From NCBI GenBank assembly GCA_963576725.1, contig OY755237.1, positions 50,737,090 to 50,801,089 of the forward strand: a DNA stretch of 64,000 nucleotides. The letters run 5' to 3'. The DNA comes from Azorinus chamasolen. Taxonomy: Eukaryota > Mollusca > Bivalvia > Cardiida > Solecurtidae. The notes under the pieces are model-generated. The model saw only the letters and a program-made list of their open reading frames with translations. It had not been told where the DNA came from and made no database searches. Below, in pieces: positions 22,592 to 33,177 of this stretch. Position numbers and translations under genes: made by a program. Positions within the stretch are counted from its first letter, which is position 1; each line of letters opens with the position of its first letter.

Positions 22592-22841
22592 CTGAAATGC
22601 ATTATAATTAATCTTGTACCTTTTATTCACTGACATATAACATCAATTTTGTTTACAATCTTCAAGTATGACATTTTGTTTTCACTAATATTTTTGATGT
22701 TTTGTTTCCAACAATAATACAGTTGATTTAAATTTGCTATTAATCCGGTAAGAAATAAAAAGATATCTTGATTCAAATTGAGTGATTGAAAAGCACAGTA
22801 ATTGAAATAGCACTAATCAAGAAATCTTTGCTTTTTACATT

Positions 22842-23077
22842 TTAACCCTTACCCTGTTCTATGTTTATTCCAAATTTCAATACCTACTGAATATTCGTGG
22901 ACAAAAGTTTTAATATAATATTGAAAATAGAACATATATTGTAGCCATTTTTGAAAGTTAAGAAACAGATCTTTCAAATTCAGTTAGCAAACAGAGCAGA
23001 CCCTAAGCAGACATCTGATCTGAGTCTACTCTGTTTGCAAATGCATGAAAAGGTGTTTATGTGAAGGAAAGGGTTAA
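22842..23077. mobile_element. Foldback MITE, core A, reversed
   Basis: TTAACCCTTACCCTGTTC left, GTGAAGGAAAGGGTTAA right; core AACAGAGCAGACCCTAAGC with a deleted centre. Confidence 0.75.
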
Positions 23078-23297
23078 CTCTTTCCCAGTTCTATGTTTAT
23101 TTCAAGTTTCAATACCTGAATATTGAATATGCATGGACAAAATACGGAAGGTTGGATATTATAGCCGTTTTAGAAACTAAAGAACCAGATTTATCTAATT
23201 CTATTAGAAAACAGAGCAGACCCTCATCAGATGGCTCCTCTAGGAACCATCTGATCTGGGTCTAGTCTGTTTTGCAAATGCGTGAACTCATGTTTAA
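23074..23297. mobile_element. Foldback MITE, core A, head-to-tail with the previous one
   Basis: Shares TTAA at 23074. Core AACAGAGCAGACCCTCATC, centre GGCTCCTCTAGGAACC; right end decayed. Confidence 0.7.
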
Positions 23298-23354
23298 ACC
23301 CAAAACCATAAGAATGTGAAAGAAAATGTCCATATATTAAATAGTTTACATGTA

Positions 23355-23960
23355 GCATGGTCTCACCGTCTATCGAACCTCTTAACCTTTGACCAGGAAC
23401 AGAAAACGTTTACTGTGAATATTGAAGAAAAAAATAAATCAGCAGTTAAAAATAATCTTTTATACATACCTTGAAAAAATTAAGTAATTTTATTCTCATC
23501 TATTAATCCCCAAACAATCCAGTGTTCCCCACCACCCGCATAACAAAAACAAAAATGGCTGCCAGAAAAATATCACCTGCTTATCGAACCTTTATTTTAG
23601 AAACTTTTTACTGTAACATAATACTCATAATCACGTGATTTCATAATGGGCACGCGACCTTTGCATAAGCTGAAGGGGTCAGAGCTGTCAAACATTTTCA
23701 ATGTGGTACACTTTTCAATTTATGTTGATATTCTATAACGTAGTAAGAGTTTTCTCATGTTTAGCATAGTTGAAGGAAAAATAAACTGTATTGACCTGTT
23801 TATGACGTATATTTCGTTTTTAAAGCTACGAGGCGTTGTTTACATACAAAGCAACGGTACTCATGATTTTATGAGGTAGTATGCACTTGTACATGCGTAA
23901 AAACACAAAAAAATGATAGGTTCGATAAACAGGTGAGGTTCGATAGAAGGTGAGTGTACG
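23355..23960. mobile_element. 606 bp TIR element flanked by 14 bp direct repeats
   Basis: Direct repeats ATAGTTTACATGTA at 23341-23354 and 23961-23974. Ends contain CTCACCGTCTATCGAACC and (right, inverted) CTCACCTTCTATCGAACC, with a second inner pair TTATCGAACCT / AGGTTCGATAA. No coding potential. Confidence 0.65.
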
Positions 23961-24033
23961 ATAGTTTACATGTATGATCTAAATAAAAAACATAATCTCT
24001 ACTCGCATAAAAGATCAATTCATATATTTTTAC

Positions 24034-24400
24034 CTGTCTATATTAACTGAACCTAGATATTCATCACAAAGTCTTGTATTTTCTGCAAATCTTTACTGTT
24101 AAACAAACAGCAACAGAAAATTGAGAAATGACAGATGTCAGACGTCAAAAGCAATTCGGAATTTCGGATTTTGACTTTCTCACATCAATCTTTTTTTAAA
24201 GAAAAGTGTAATTATTGCCTTTGCATTTTACACTAATCGAGAGATACGCAACACTCTAGATCTACCCATCCAATGGTAACTAAAACTATCCCCTATATTT
24301 TGTTGGCTAATTTTGACAGTGACACATAAGGAAGTAAATATTTACCTTCTCACCGTTATGGTATGGTAAAGATTTTGGAGAATGCTCCTAATTCGGTCGA
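24034..24400 (-). promoter_or_regulatory. Candidate DOP1 first (5' UTR) exon and promoter
   Basis: The first coding exon starts one base after an acceptor, so a non-coding exon must lie upstream. A good donor, GACAG|GTAAAA, occurs at 24034/24033 on the minus strand, with CCAAT-like and AT-rich motifs around 24265-24310. The stretch 24034-24600 holds no recognised repeat. The right-hand limit is arbitrary. Placement is inference only and could be wrong by kilobases. Confidence 0.25.
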
Positions 24401-24671
24401 GACTGCGGTAAAACTGTGTCAACCCATTATCTGTTACCATGCTGCGAAAAAAGTAGTTTCAAATTCTGAACTGGTTCAGTTATACTTTCTCAAGCTTTTA
24501 ACTATTTTTTGAACTATTTTTTCCAAAATGGATAGTCTATAAAAGTGTCAGACAATTCGATAATTTAAACAGTATTGTAAAACATATTATAGATATTGCT
24601 GCTCGGGACTGTGGACCGGTAAGGAACAGGTCAGTTATTTTGATGGCCAGTCTCATGTTCGGATTAGCAAA

Positions 24672-24758
24672 TATAACAGACAAAGATCAGATAGTTCCTA
24701 TATGATCAGAGTCCGCTCTGTTTGCTTATGAAATTATAGATGTGATTCTACAGTTTCT
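24672..24758. mobile_element. Foldback MITE, core A, partial
   Basis: GATCAGATAGTTCCTATATG and inverted CAGAGTCCGCTCTGTTTGC. It is cut off by the start of the LINE sequence. Confidence 0.6.
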
Positions 24759-25335
24759 GACAAAACTGAACGAGCATGTTCAACTAATACCTTTAAGCAG
24801 TACTGTAGTTAAAAAACATATTAAATTCCTGTCAATAAATATAAATGGTATCAGAGGTAAAAAACTAGAACTGCAAACACTACTGGAAAATGAAAAGCCA
24901 GATGTGGTTGCCGTTCAAGAAACCAAGATTGACAGTACAGTAACAAATACCGAATTAATACCGGACTCCTTAGGATATGACATTTTTAGGAATGATAGGG
25001 TTATGGGTGGGGGTGGTTCAATGTTGCTAGTTAAATCAGACTTGGAGGCATCTCCTATTACTTGTTTTAAGGACGGGTCAGAATCTGTATGGGCAAAGTT
25101 ATCAATAAATGGCAAATCCCATTACATCTCATCCTGGTACAGGGCCCCAGACTCTCCACAAGAACATATACTTTTACTTGGAGACCAGTTTAAGAAATTG
25201 AAGTCATTACATAGCCTTAAAAGACAACCTTGTATACATGTGTTGGGTGACATAAACTATAGAAAAATTGATTGGGAATCCCTCCTAAATAAGGAAACTG
25301 GAAACAGCCTGACAGAAAATGATGGACAAAACTGA
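24742..25335 (+). pseudogene. LINE ORF2, APE endonuclease domain (N-terminal part)
   Basis: 197-codon frame with the APE-type endonuclease motifs of non-LTR retrotransposons: SININGIRGKKLELQTLLE (Asn motif), VVAVQETKID (catalytic Glu), NDRVMGGGGSMLLV, ISSWYRAP and LGDINYRKIDW (in place of GDFN). The frame is cut after NSLTENDGQ by an inserted sequence at about 25336-25785; the rest of the domain resumes beyond it. It lies between DOP1 and UFL1, on the plus strand. The Jockey/CR1 group is likely from motif style but was not tested. Confidence 0.85.
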
Positions 25336-25785
25336 TGGACGGATTGTCACAGTTATTATGCTATGTTTTACATGTTGTCCTGTGTTCACCGTCGTCTATG
25401 TTGTGGGTAAGTCCAGCAGGGATACCTTTATTTACAATATTTGTAAAGCTAGGGTGACTTTGAGAGAAGTGTGAGGTTAGGACGCCCGTAAACCGGTTTA
25501 AACCCCCAGTGGTGTTTTTGCTGCTGACCGTGCCAAGGCGGTACTCTCTTTGTCACCCTTCCTTTTGTTTGCCTTGCGTCTTTGTGCTTGTGGTTTGTTC
25601 ATGTTGTGGAACGTTTGTCCCTGTTTCTTGTGTGTCTTTTGGTGTTTTCTGTGTTCATTTCGTGTGTGTGTGTGTGTGTGCGTGTGCGTTTGTGTGTGTG
25701 TGTGTGTCATGCTGTTTATCGGTGTTTTGGTGGTGGTTGCGTCTTGCATGCGGCTTTGCCTGCTTGACTTTACAACTTTTCCATT
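25336..25785 (+). mobile_element. 5'-truncated LINE 3' tail inserted in the LINE endonuclease
   Basis: Contains GCCCGTAAACCGGTTTAAAC, GTGCCAAGGCGGTA and a GT-rich stretch. The same block occurs on the minus strand at 36230-36490 downstream of a LINE C-terminus, so it is read here as the 3' untranslated tail of a second LINE copy. Confidence 0.6.
25665..25708. repeat. GT microsatellite
   Basis: Interrupted GT run. It produces spurious Val/Cys-rich frames. Confidence 0.95.
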
Positions 25786-27186
25786 AATAGACATTCTCCA
25801 TGAACACAGCGCTGAGCAACTTGTAAATTTCCCTACTAGGGAGCAAAATACACTGGATTTAATTATTACAAACACTCCTAACCAATTTGCAGATGTTCAC
25901 TCCCTTGATAAAATTAGTGATCACGAAATGATATCTGCCACACTAAACGTCTTTGCACCCAGAAAGAAACTTCATAGAAGAAGAGTTTATCTTTTCTCTA
26001 AAGGAAATTACGAAGCCATGAGGTCAGAAACATCAGACTTCAGGAAAGAGAAATATTTTAATGGTAACCAAAATTGCAGGTCTGTAGATGAAAACTGGAG
26101 TTTGTTGAAATTTTTTTTGGAACAATCTGTTGCCAAAAATATCCCATCTAAACTATCGAGAACTCACCAATCTCTGCCATGGATCACAAAAGCAATACAG
26201 AAGTTGATAAAACGTAGAAATAAAACGCATTCACTCTATAAGAAAACTGGGAATAGTAAATTAAAATCAAAATGGAAGGTTCTCAGAGCACAAATAAGAA
26301 AAGAGGTAAAAATGGCTCATGATAACTATGTAAATACAATGATAGGGGACATTAAAGGAGATCCGAAGCCTTTTTGGAAATACATAAATGGACAGAAATC
26401 TGATAAGCAGAGTATTCCTACTTTAAAGACAAAAGATAACGGCATAGCTGAAAGTGACTTTGAAAAAGCACAGGCACTAAATGAGCAGTTCACTAGTGTT
26501 TTCACTGAAACAGTCTATCAGTCCGTACCTCATGAATTTCCAAATATCCCGAGAATGGGCAAAATATCTGTATCAGTTAACGGTGTTCAGAAATTGCTTG
26601 AGGGTTTAAATGCTTCTAAAGCAATGGGACCAGATGAAATTCATCCGAAGATCCTTAAAGAACTATCATTTGAATTATCGAGTATCTTAGCTCACTTATT
26701 CCAACAATCCTTAGATTCAGGATCTATACCACATGATTGGAGTCTTGCAAACATTTGTCCACTTTTTAAGAAAAATGATAGAACCATTCCAAGTAATTAC
26801 CGCCCGGTATCACTTACATGTATCTGCTGTAAACTGCTGGAACACGTAGTATGCTCTAATCTAATGCAACACTTGGATGAATACAATATCATATCTGATA
26901 GACAACATGCTTTTCGTAAATATCACAGCTGTGAAACCCAATTGATAAATGTTTTAGATGATTGGCAAAAGTCATTAGATAACAGACAACAGGTCGATGT
27001 CTTTGTTCTTGATTTCGAAAAAGCGTTCGACACTGTTCCGCATGAATTACTTAAATCTAAATTGTATAAATATGGAGTTTCCAAACAAGTTCTGAATTGG
27101 ATTGATGCCTTTCTCAGCAACCGTAGGCAAACAGTAGTGGTGAACGGTACGAGATCGGATGATGCACAAGTCAAGTCAGGTGTCCC
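25786..27186 (+). pseudogene. LINE ORF2, end of endonuclease and most of reverse transcriptase
   Basis: Open for ~467 codons. The start finishes the endonuclease (NTLDLIITNT; KISDHEM, the catalytic SDH motif). The RT begins NASKAMGPDEIHPKILKEL, then NYRPVSLTCICCKLLEHV, RQHAFRKYHSCETQLI, FVLDFEKAFDTVPHELLKSK and ends at AQVKSGVP. The catalytic YADD/FADD block and everything after it are missing because the sequence joins a tandem duplication. The element cannot encode an active enzyme. Confidence 0.85.
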
Positions 27187-27199
27187 TATGTGCACCTAT

Positions 27200-28175
27200 A
27201 TAATTATGCTACTATTGATGCTACTATTGATGTTCATGTATGATCTTACTTGTATCATACTTCAAATATAAATTCTACTTTATTTGACTTCGTTCATTCA
27301 CTTTCTTGTTCAGTCAGTCATACAATTGTTTATTTATTAAAAAGTCGACATTTATTTCAGAAATAGACTTCAGAAATAGAGAGAAGATAGAAATACAGAG
27401 ATTTATATGTTTTTATCACATAATCTGCCTTGTTGGAGTGCCATAAAAGAATGCCATAAATGGGCAATCATTAGCGAATTGTATCGCTCATTTAAGCGTT
27501 AAGCAAATCATAACGCTACATGTGTGTCTCCGTTGTATTACCAGGGCCGTACCCAGAAATTTTTTGCTGGGGGGGCGCGAGTTGGGGTGGGCACGGAAGG
27601 GGTGTCCCCACCTGGTAGTCGATTTATTTTGGTATGCCGCATTGAATGGTGCAATTTCCTGCTATCTGAATCACTCTATCAAGATATAATTTTATGTTAT
27701 GTTATAGGAAATCGGCTCCTTTTTACACCTGGATTTCAGTGTATAGACTTAAAGCATGATGAATGATCACCAATGTTTCAATGCAGGGGCTTTGTATAAT
27801 TATATTAAATTAACACCAAAAGTTGTGCTCAAGGCTAAAGTTTTTTTGCCATTGACAGACACACATATGAACATGGTTAAAGTATTTTGCTAATGTAATT
27901 ATGCTACTATTGATGTTATGTATGATCTTATTTGCATCAGACTTCAAACATAAATTCTACTTTATTTGACTTCGTTCATTCACTTTCTTGTTTAGTCAGT
28001 CATACAATTGTTTATTTATTAAAAATTCGACATTTATTTAAAAAAATAAAAATATTTCACCACCTCTCCAGCCAGCCACTCTTTAACTCATTTATGGTTT
28101 CGTCGATTCATTCATGACTTAATTTTACAATTTTATTTGTGCCATTTTATATCTTTGCCTGAAACACATCACTGT

Positions 28176-28207
<32 letters not shown>

Positions 28208-28805
28208 TACAACACAAAGAGAAAGACAATAACAATTGGACCATAGAGCCCTCCCAGAGACAGGCATGGATAGAACGACAGACTTCAGAAATAGAGAGAA
28301 GATAGAAATACAGAGATTTATATGTTTTTATCACATAATCTGCCTTGTTGGAGTGCCATAAAAGAATGCCATAAATGGGCAATCATTAGCGAATTGTATC
28401 GCTCATTTAAGCGTTAAGCAAATCATAACGCTACATGTGCGTCTCCGTTGTATTACCATGGCCGTACCCAGAAATTTTTTGCTGGGGGGGGGGGGGGGCC
28501 AGTTGGGGTTGGCACGGGAGGGGTGTCCCCTCAGGGTAGTCGATTTTTTTTGGTATGCCGCATTGAATGGTGCAATTTCCTGCTATCTGAATCACTCTAT
28601 CAATATATAATTTTATAGGAAATCGGCTCCTTTTTACACCTGGATTTCAGTGTATAGACTTAAAGCATGATGAATGATCACCAATGTTTCAATGCAGGGG
28701 CTTTGTATAATTATATTAAATTAACACCAAAAGTTGTGATCAAGGCTAAAGTTTTTTTGCCATTGACAGACACACATATGAACATGGTTAAAGTATTTTG
28801 CCATT
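27200..28805. repeat. Imperfect tandem duplication, two units
   Basis: 27203-27892 and 27896-28805 share TTATGCTACTATTGATG, CTTCGTTCATTCACTTTC and GCGTTAAGCAAATCATAACG. The second unit carries ~235 bp extra (about 28040-28275), including an ACAG microsatellite at 28178-28208. Confidence 0.85.
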
Positions 28806-29854
28806 GGCAATTTGACAGACAGACAGACATTTGATTATGCTTAAAGTTTTTTTTCCATGGACAGACTCTGCATTATTCATCTCAGAACTAGCATCCGCTT
28901 ATGTCTTTATTCTAAATGTGAAAACAACCCTGATCAAAACTACAAACATCAAATGTTACAGTTTACCAAGAGGGTCATGATGGCCCTTATTCGCCCACCT
29001 GGTTATAACAGATTTATGTATACAATGAAAACGACATTCCATTTTATCTTATTTTACAATAATATTTTGGCTGATTTTATAGCCCTTATTCGGGTATGTT
29101 CCCAATAGCAAAGGTGTGTTTTGCACCCATTTTTGGGAGGAAAATTCCCAATCTCAAGTTACAAAACAAATCCATGAAAAAACGTTAAAAAACCCTTGAT
29201 TTATTCAGTACAATCACGAAGTAAATACAGATTTTACTTCGTGGTACAATCGGCCTGGGGACGAAGATCATTTTTACTTTTTTTATCATTCGAAATGTTC
29301 AGAGTTATTTTTTCATTACTAGTTACTGATCAATGTCAGTAAAATGCTTATCGGTCAAAGTGCATACTGCTTTTTGTAGCTATGCTATAGCATCTTGATA
29401 CGTCATTCCCATCGTCTTAATTTTGCGACAATGTTTCCTCAATTAATATACGTGCCACATATGGTATTTGTGGAAACGCAGCAATTTGCATTTTGACACG
29501 ACTGATTCCTGAACAATTTATTTGCTAAATTTCAGTATAGCGAAAACTGGAACCAACTCGTGATTACGTAATTCGGGTGTTCTCCGCGGGGGTTCCACTG
29601 ATTGGTCTATACCAAAATAGGCAAAATAGACCAAGCGTGGATCACAGCATGACAGCATGCAAAAGGTGGTCTGTCTGTGTAGAGAACTAAAGATAATCTC
29701 CCCGAGGTAGGAAAATATCAGTCACTAAAAAATTGCCTTGGTAAAATTTCAAATCGGTAGATTTAGCTGAAAACTAAAAGGGGGCCCATTAACAAAAATG
29801 GTATCTTGGGAGCTAGCTGCCCCCCCCCCCCCCCCCCCCCTGGCTACGGGCCTG
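28457..29854. mobile_element. hAT-like non-autonomous element with 5 bp duplication
   Basis: Ends CATGGCCGTACCCAG (CAGGGCC in the duplicate copy at 27542) and, right end inverted, CAGGCCCGTAGCCAG; direct repeat ATTAC at 28452-28456 and 29855-29859. G and C homopolymers lie just inside each end. No transposase. A fragment of its left end is in the first duplication unit. Confidence 0.6.
28967..29110 (-). mobile_element. Hairpin-ended element, family F6 3' end
   Basis: Minus strand: GGTGGGCGAATAAGGGCC, hairpin AGGGCCATCATGACCCT, terminus CTCTTGG. A second GCCCTTATTCGGG lies at 29080. Only the 3' part is recognised. Confidence 0.4.
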
Positions 29855-29947
29855 ATTACTACGCTGTTTGTAAGCCATTAGCTAGTACAGCCTGTTTCAT
29901 TTTCTATGGCATTTTAATCCTTAAATTATGTGATAAAATAATCTTAC

Positions 29948-30062
29948 ATTCGTGTTCATTCAAATTGTTTTCATGAAACTTGTTTACTTTAATAATATGA
30001 CACTCGATAATGCTCGTGTCATATTATTATAGTGAACTCGTTTCATAAAAACAATTAGTAAT
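29948..30062. repeat. ~110 bp imperfect palindrome upstream of UFL1
   Basis: The arms AATAATATGACAC and GTGTCATATTATT pair perfectly around a 12 bp centre (TCGATAATGCTC). Outer arms (AATTGTTTTCATGAAAC versus GTTTCATAAAAACAATT) extend the fold. It could be a small foldback element or a cruciform-prone site about 370 bp upstream of the UFL1 ATG. Confidence 0.6.
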
Positions 30063-30091
30063 CACACTCATGTAATATCCTCTATATAATA

Positions 30092-30112
30092 GATAGATAG
30101 ATAATTAGATAG
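30092..30112. repeat. GATA microsatellite
   Basis: Short GATA/ATAG run. Confidence 0.8.
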
Positions 30113-30179
30113 GGTAGGGAAGGCAGGGGGGATATTTATTTATACACTTATTGATATTGTATGCGTATATGGCAGTTGA

Positions 30180-30431
30180 GTTTAGTTTTGGCTTATGAAT
30201 TTCTTGTGTCTTATATACCTCTCGGGACCTCTGGTCAGAGACATATATACATATTATGTATATTAGGGCTCTGCTCTGGTTAGGTCGACTGCAGTTGGCC
30301 AGTAAACAGTGAATTAGTCAGTGAATTATACATTACCATATACATGTGGGTAAATCTTACAAATATTTGTAATTATCGCTGCACTAATTACAGTTGGATT
30401 GTTTAGTTTTTATCGTAGAAAATCTGACAAT
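30180..30431 (+). promoter_or_regulatory. Likely UFL1 promoter and 5' UTR
   Basis: The 250 bp before the UFL1 start codon are free of recognised repeats and contain TATA-like stretches (30208-30220, 30240-30265). No transcription start can be fixed from sequence alone. A long palindrome lies just upstream at about 29948-30062. Confidence 0.3.
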
Positions 30432-30505
30432 ATGGCGAATTGGGAAGAGGTGAAGCGATTAGCAGCAGATTTTCAGCGCGTACAGCTTAGCAGTACTAAA
30501 CAGAA
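30432..30505 (+). CDS. UFL1: UFL1 (UFM1-protein E3 ligase 1), exon 1
   Basis: First coding exon, 24 codons plus two bases. It reads MANWEEVKRLAADFQRVQLS then STKQ, which matches the UFL1 N-terminus (an acidic start followed by R-LAADFQ). UFL1 transfers UFM1 to substrates at the ER membrane with DDRGK1 and CDK5RAP3. The start codon has A at -3 and G at +4. Donor AA|GTATGT with GT at 30506-30507; the two leftover bases AA join the first base G of exon 2 (58908) to make AAG (Lys), giving KQKLSERN, where other UFL1 proteins have a basic residue. The exon is too short to stand alone; the exact phase match and the homology of exon 2 make the call secure. Confidence 0.9.
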
Positions 30506-31030
30506 GTATGTGCTATGTAGTTATTTGCAAATCACATGTTGAATTTTCATTCACAATTGTAGAATAGCCACTATTTGTGATTATCGCTGGCAATTGTACA
30601 TCCACGTCACGGCTGTCAAACGCCGGTAATTGGTCATTGCACAACTAATATGAAATAGGCACAGCCTATAAGCGAGCACAGCTGCCAAACGCATTCAACT
30701 AAATAAAGTGAAAGCATAACACCAAATATATGGTGAATTTGATGATTTATACATCAGATACAGATGAAATTAGTAACAGCAATTATAACTCTCTAAAAGT
30801 AACAGAACAATAAACGAATACAGTACACCTTGATAAAAGTTGAAAGCACAACTTCAAATAACAAACTTAAACCAGCAATCTCTTACTTTTCTTTAATAAA
30901 TACCCAAGTCGTAAAGTGGTTGATAGATCTACTTTTGGTCCAAGACTGTGACATCTTATTGGCTGATGTTGTGTGTTACAGACTTATATAGTGACTGACC
31001 TACTGCAATTTATTTAATGTATGTTTATTT
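30506..31030 (+). other. UFL1 intron 1, 5' end
   Basis: AT-rich intronic sequence with no recognised repeat or exon. Confidence 0.5.
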
Positions 31031-31034
31031 GGTT

Positions 31035-31373
31035 AGCGAGATCATGCCACCCACCATACTATGGTGATTTAACAAATTGGCTTTAAATGAACCTTGGCAA
31101 TAAGTACTGTAATATTAATGTGAAATAGTTGTGTATTGGTTAGCGATGTTCATGTCACCCACCATACTTCATTCAATTTCTTATGTAAACAAAATACTAC
31201 AGTTAGTAATAAAATGTATATATATATATACATTAGCAATATATATATATATGTTAAATATTGTAATATAATGTGAAATAGTTGTGTATCATGGTTAGCG
31301 ACGATCAAGTCACCCACCATTTTTTTAAAAGTTGAATGTTGTAATATATCTGTGAAATAGAACTTTGTGTATT
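31035..31373. repeat. Tandem repeat with GGTTAGCGA...CACCCACCAT motif
   Basis: Three to four irregular units (about 31035, 31125, 31270, 31345) with GTGTATTGGTTAGCGA and CATGTCACCCACCA. The last unit is split by the next element and continues at 32810-32850. Confidence 0.7.
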
Positions 31374-32809
31374 CAGTGTCCGACAAATTTATTTTTTTGT
31401 TGGTAGCCCACTGGGCTACCAGATTTCTTTAGTACTAGCCCAGTGACTACCAGAAAAAAAATCTAGCAGCCCAGACATTTTTTATACACTTTCCAGATGG
31501 TAAGACCTTGCATTATTGCATCCGTGTGTGGTGTATGTACTCATTCAGACCTAATATCCCTTAAAAAATAAGAATAATGACAACACAGTCATAAAACTAG
31601 ATCTATATTACATTTTTCTTAAATTTAATTATTTAATTTTAAATTGCCATTCTTCCGCTTGATTTAACTAGCTAGCTATGACAGATTTTGAAGCGACTCT
31701 GACAAAATGTTTTCCATCAGATGATGAATTTGCACTGTCAGACTGTGGATATATGTTATACTAACATTCCACTAGATGTTGAAATGAGTAAATAAACACA
31801 AATTTTAAATGGTAATTTATTACTATTTTGTCTAATACTCATTATTTGTCATTACCTATGTCATTAATTAAATAAAATTTCATACTAACAGGTCTGGTCA
31901 TATCATGTTTTAAATGGCTTGAAATAGAAAATCGACTTTCACCATTCTAAGTAATGCAGAATTAAATAATTGAATTCAGAACATTGATTTTAGGGCCTAT
32001 GCACTTATTTTAACCTTTCAGTGTGTGTCAGATGTTAATAAGACATTTTCAAATACAAATGTACTATTGTAGTGTAGCCCTTTTATCTGCGTACCGGTAT
32101 GCACTGTAAGTCATACAAGAAGATATTGTGGAAATCATCCTTTTTACCTGGTAGAAAATCGGGTCTAAATAGATCGAGGTTTCATTCTTGTTTTATCCCA
32201 TATGATATAACACAATCATGTAACGTGAGTTAACAGAGCCAAACATCGTCAATCTTGAATAAATAATGACGAGGTGAAAAAAATCAAGTTTTTCAAATTG
32301 AGCAGCGAGAGAAAATTTGTAGATTTTCGCCGAGATTCGATCCGCGAAAACACATTATTTTTTGGTTTTGTAAATGATATGAGCGACCGGAAGTTAATTA
32401 CATAAGCGAGTTTGGTTCCAAGTCTCGCACCATTGAAGCGGTAATTGATCCAATTTATTAGTCAACTGAAACTGTCACACACGATGGGCGGAGCTTAAAT
32501 CTAGATTACCTATGGAATATTCTTGCTCTGCGGGATTTGGAGATTAAACATTTCAACCAACAAGTGTCAGTCATGCATCACTTGGGCGGAGATTTAAATG
32601 ACTTGATAGCCAATACAATGACCAGCGTCAGTGGTTGTCACGCTGGTTTCACGCTCTGTGAGTTAACAACAGGACACGCGTCAGAAAACACACTCCAGAT
32701 TAATTGTATGTATACCAACCCTAACGCTGTTTGTTTGGAAATTCTTTGATGGCCCGACAAGATTTTCTGGTAGCCCGTGGGCTCCGGGCAATGGATTTGT
32801 CGGACACTG
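31374..32809. mobile_element. hAT-like non-autonomous element, 15 bp perfect TIR
   Basis: TIR CAGTGTCCGACAAAT at the left and its exact inverse at the right end; direct repeat GTATT at 31369-31373 and 32810-32814. The element splits a tandem-repeat unit whose intact copies give the empty site. Subterminal GTAGCCCACTGGGCTACC palindrome. No transposase frame. Confidence 0.8.
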
Positions 32810-32925
32810 GTATTGGTTAGCGACGTTCATGTCACCCACCAATTTTTACAAGTAAAATAAGAAACTCATAATGCTGCGATGTGATGTTTAAATTTTTGAC
32901 AGTACAAGACAGTAGATTAGTGATA

Positions 32926-33177
32926 TTAACCCTTTCCTCCATTGCCAGAAGGACATTACATGTATAATGTAATACTGCTTAAAGCAAGCTGAAATTAAGG
33001 TTTGGTAATGCTTAAAGCAAGATGACAAGAAACTAGAAAGCTCAAGGAGCTTTCTGGGTTACTTTCATCATGATTTAAGCTGCCATCAGATCTGTATTCG
33101 CCATCATCAGTAAATATTAATTGTAAAAATATAGTGAAGGTGTCATATGGTGTTAAATATGCAGAGGAAAGGGTTAA
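32926..33177. mobile_element. TTAA-ended foldback MITE carrying core C
   Basis: TTAACCCTTTCCTCCATTGC left and GCAGAGGAAAGGGTTAA right, the same frame as core A/B elements, but the inside has the CTTAAAGCAAG...CTTGATTTAAGC-like palindrome with centre GCTCAAGGAGC of core C. Confidence 0.75.

Noticed and set aside
25509..25790. Val/Cys-rich N-terminus of the long LINE frame
   Set aside because: It arises from the GT microsatellite and the inserted LINE tail; the LINE protein starts again only at about 25786.
32537..32749. 70-codon frame inside the 31374-32809 element as a transposase
   Set aside because: Far too short and without any transposase motif.
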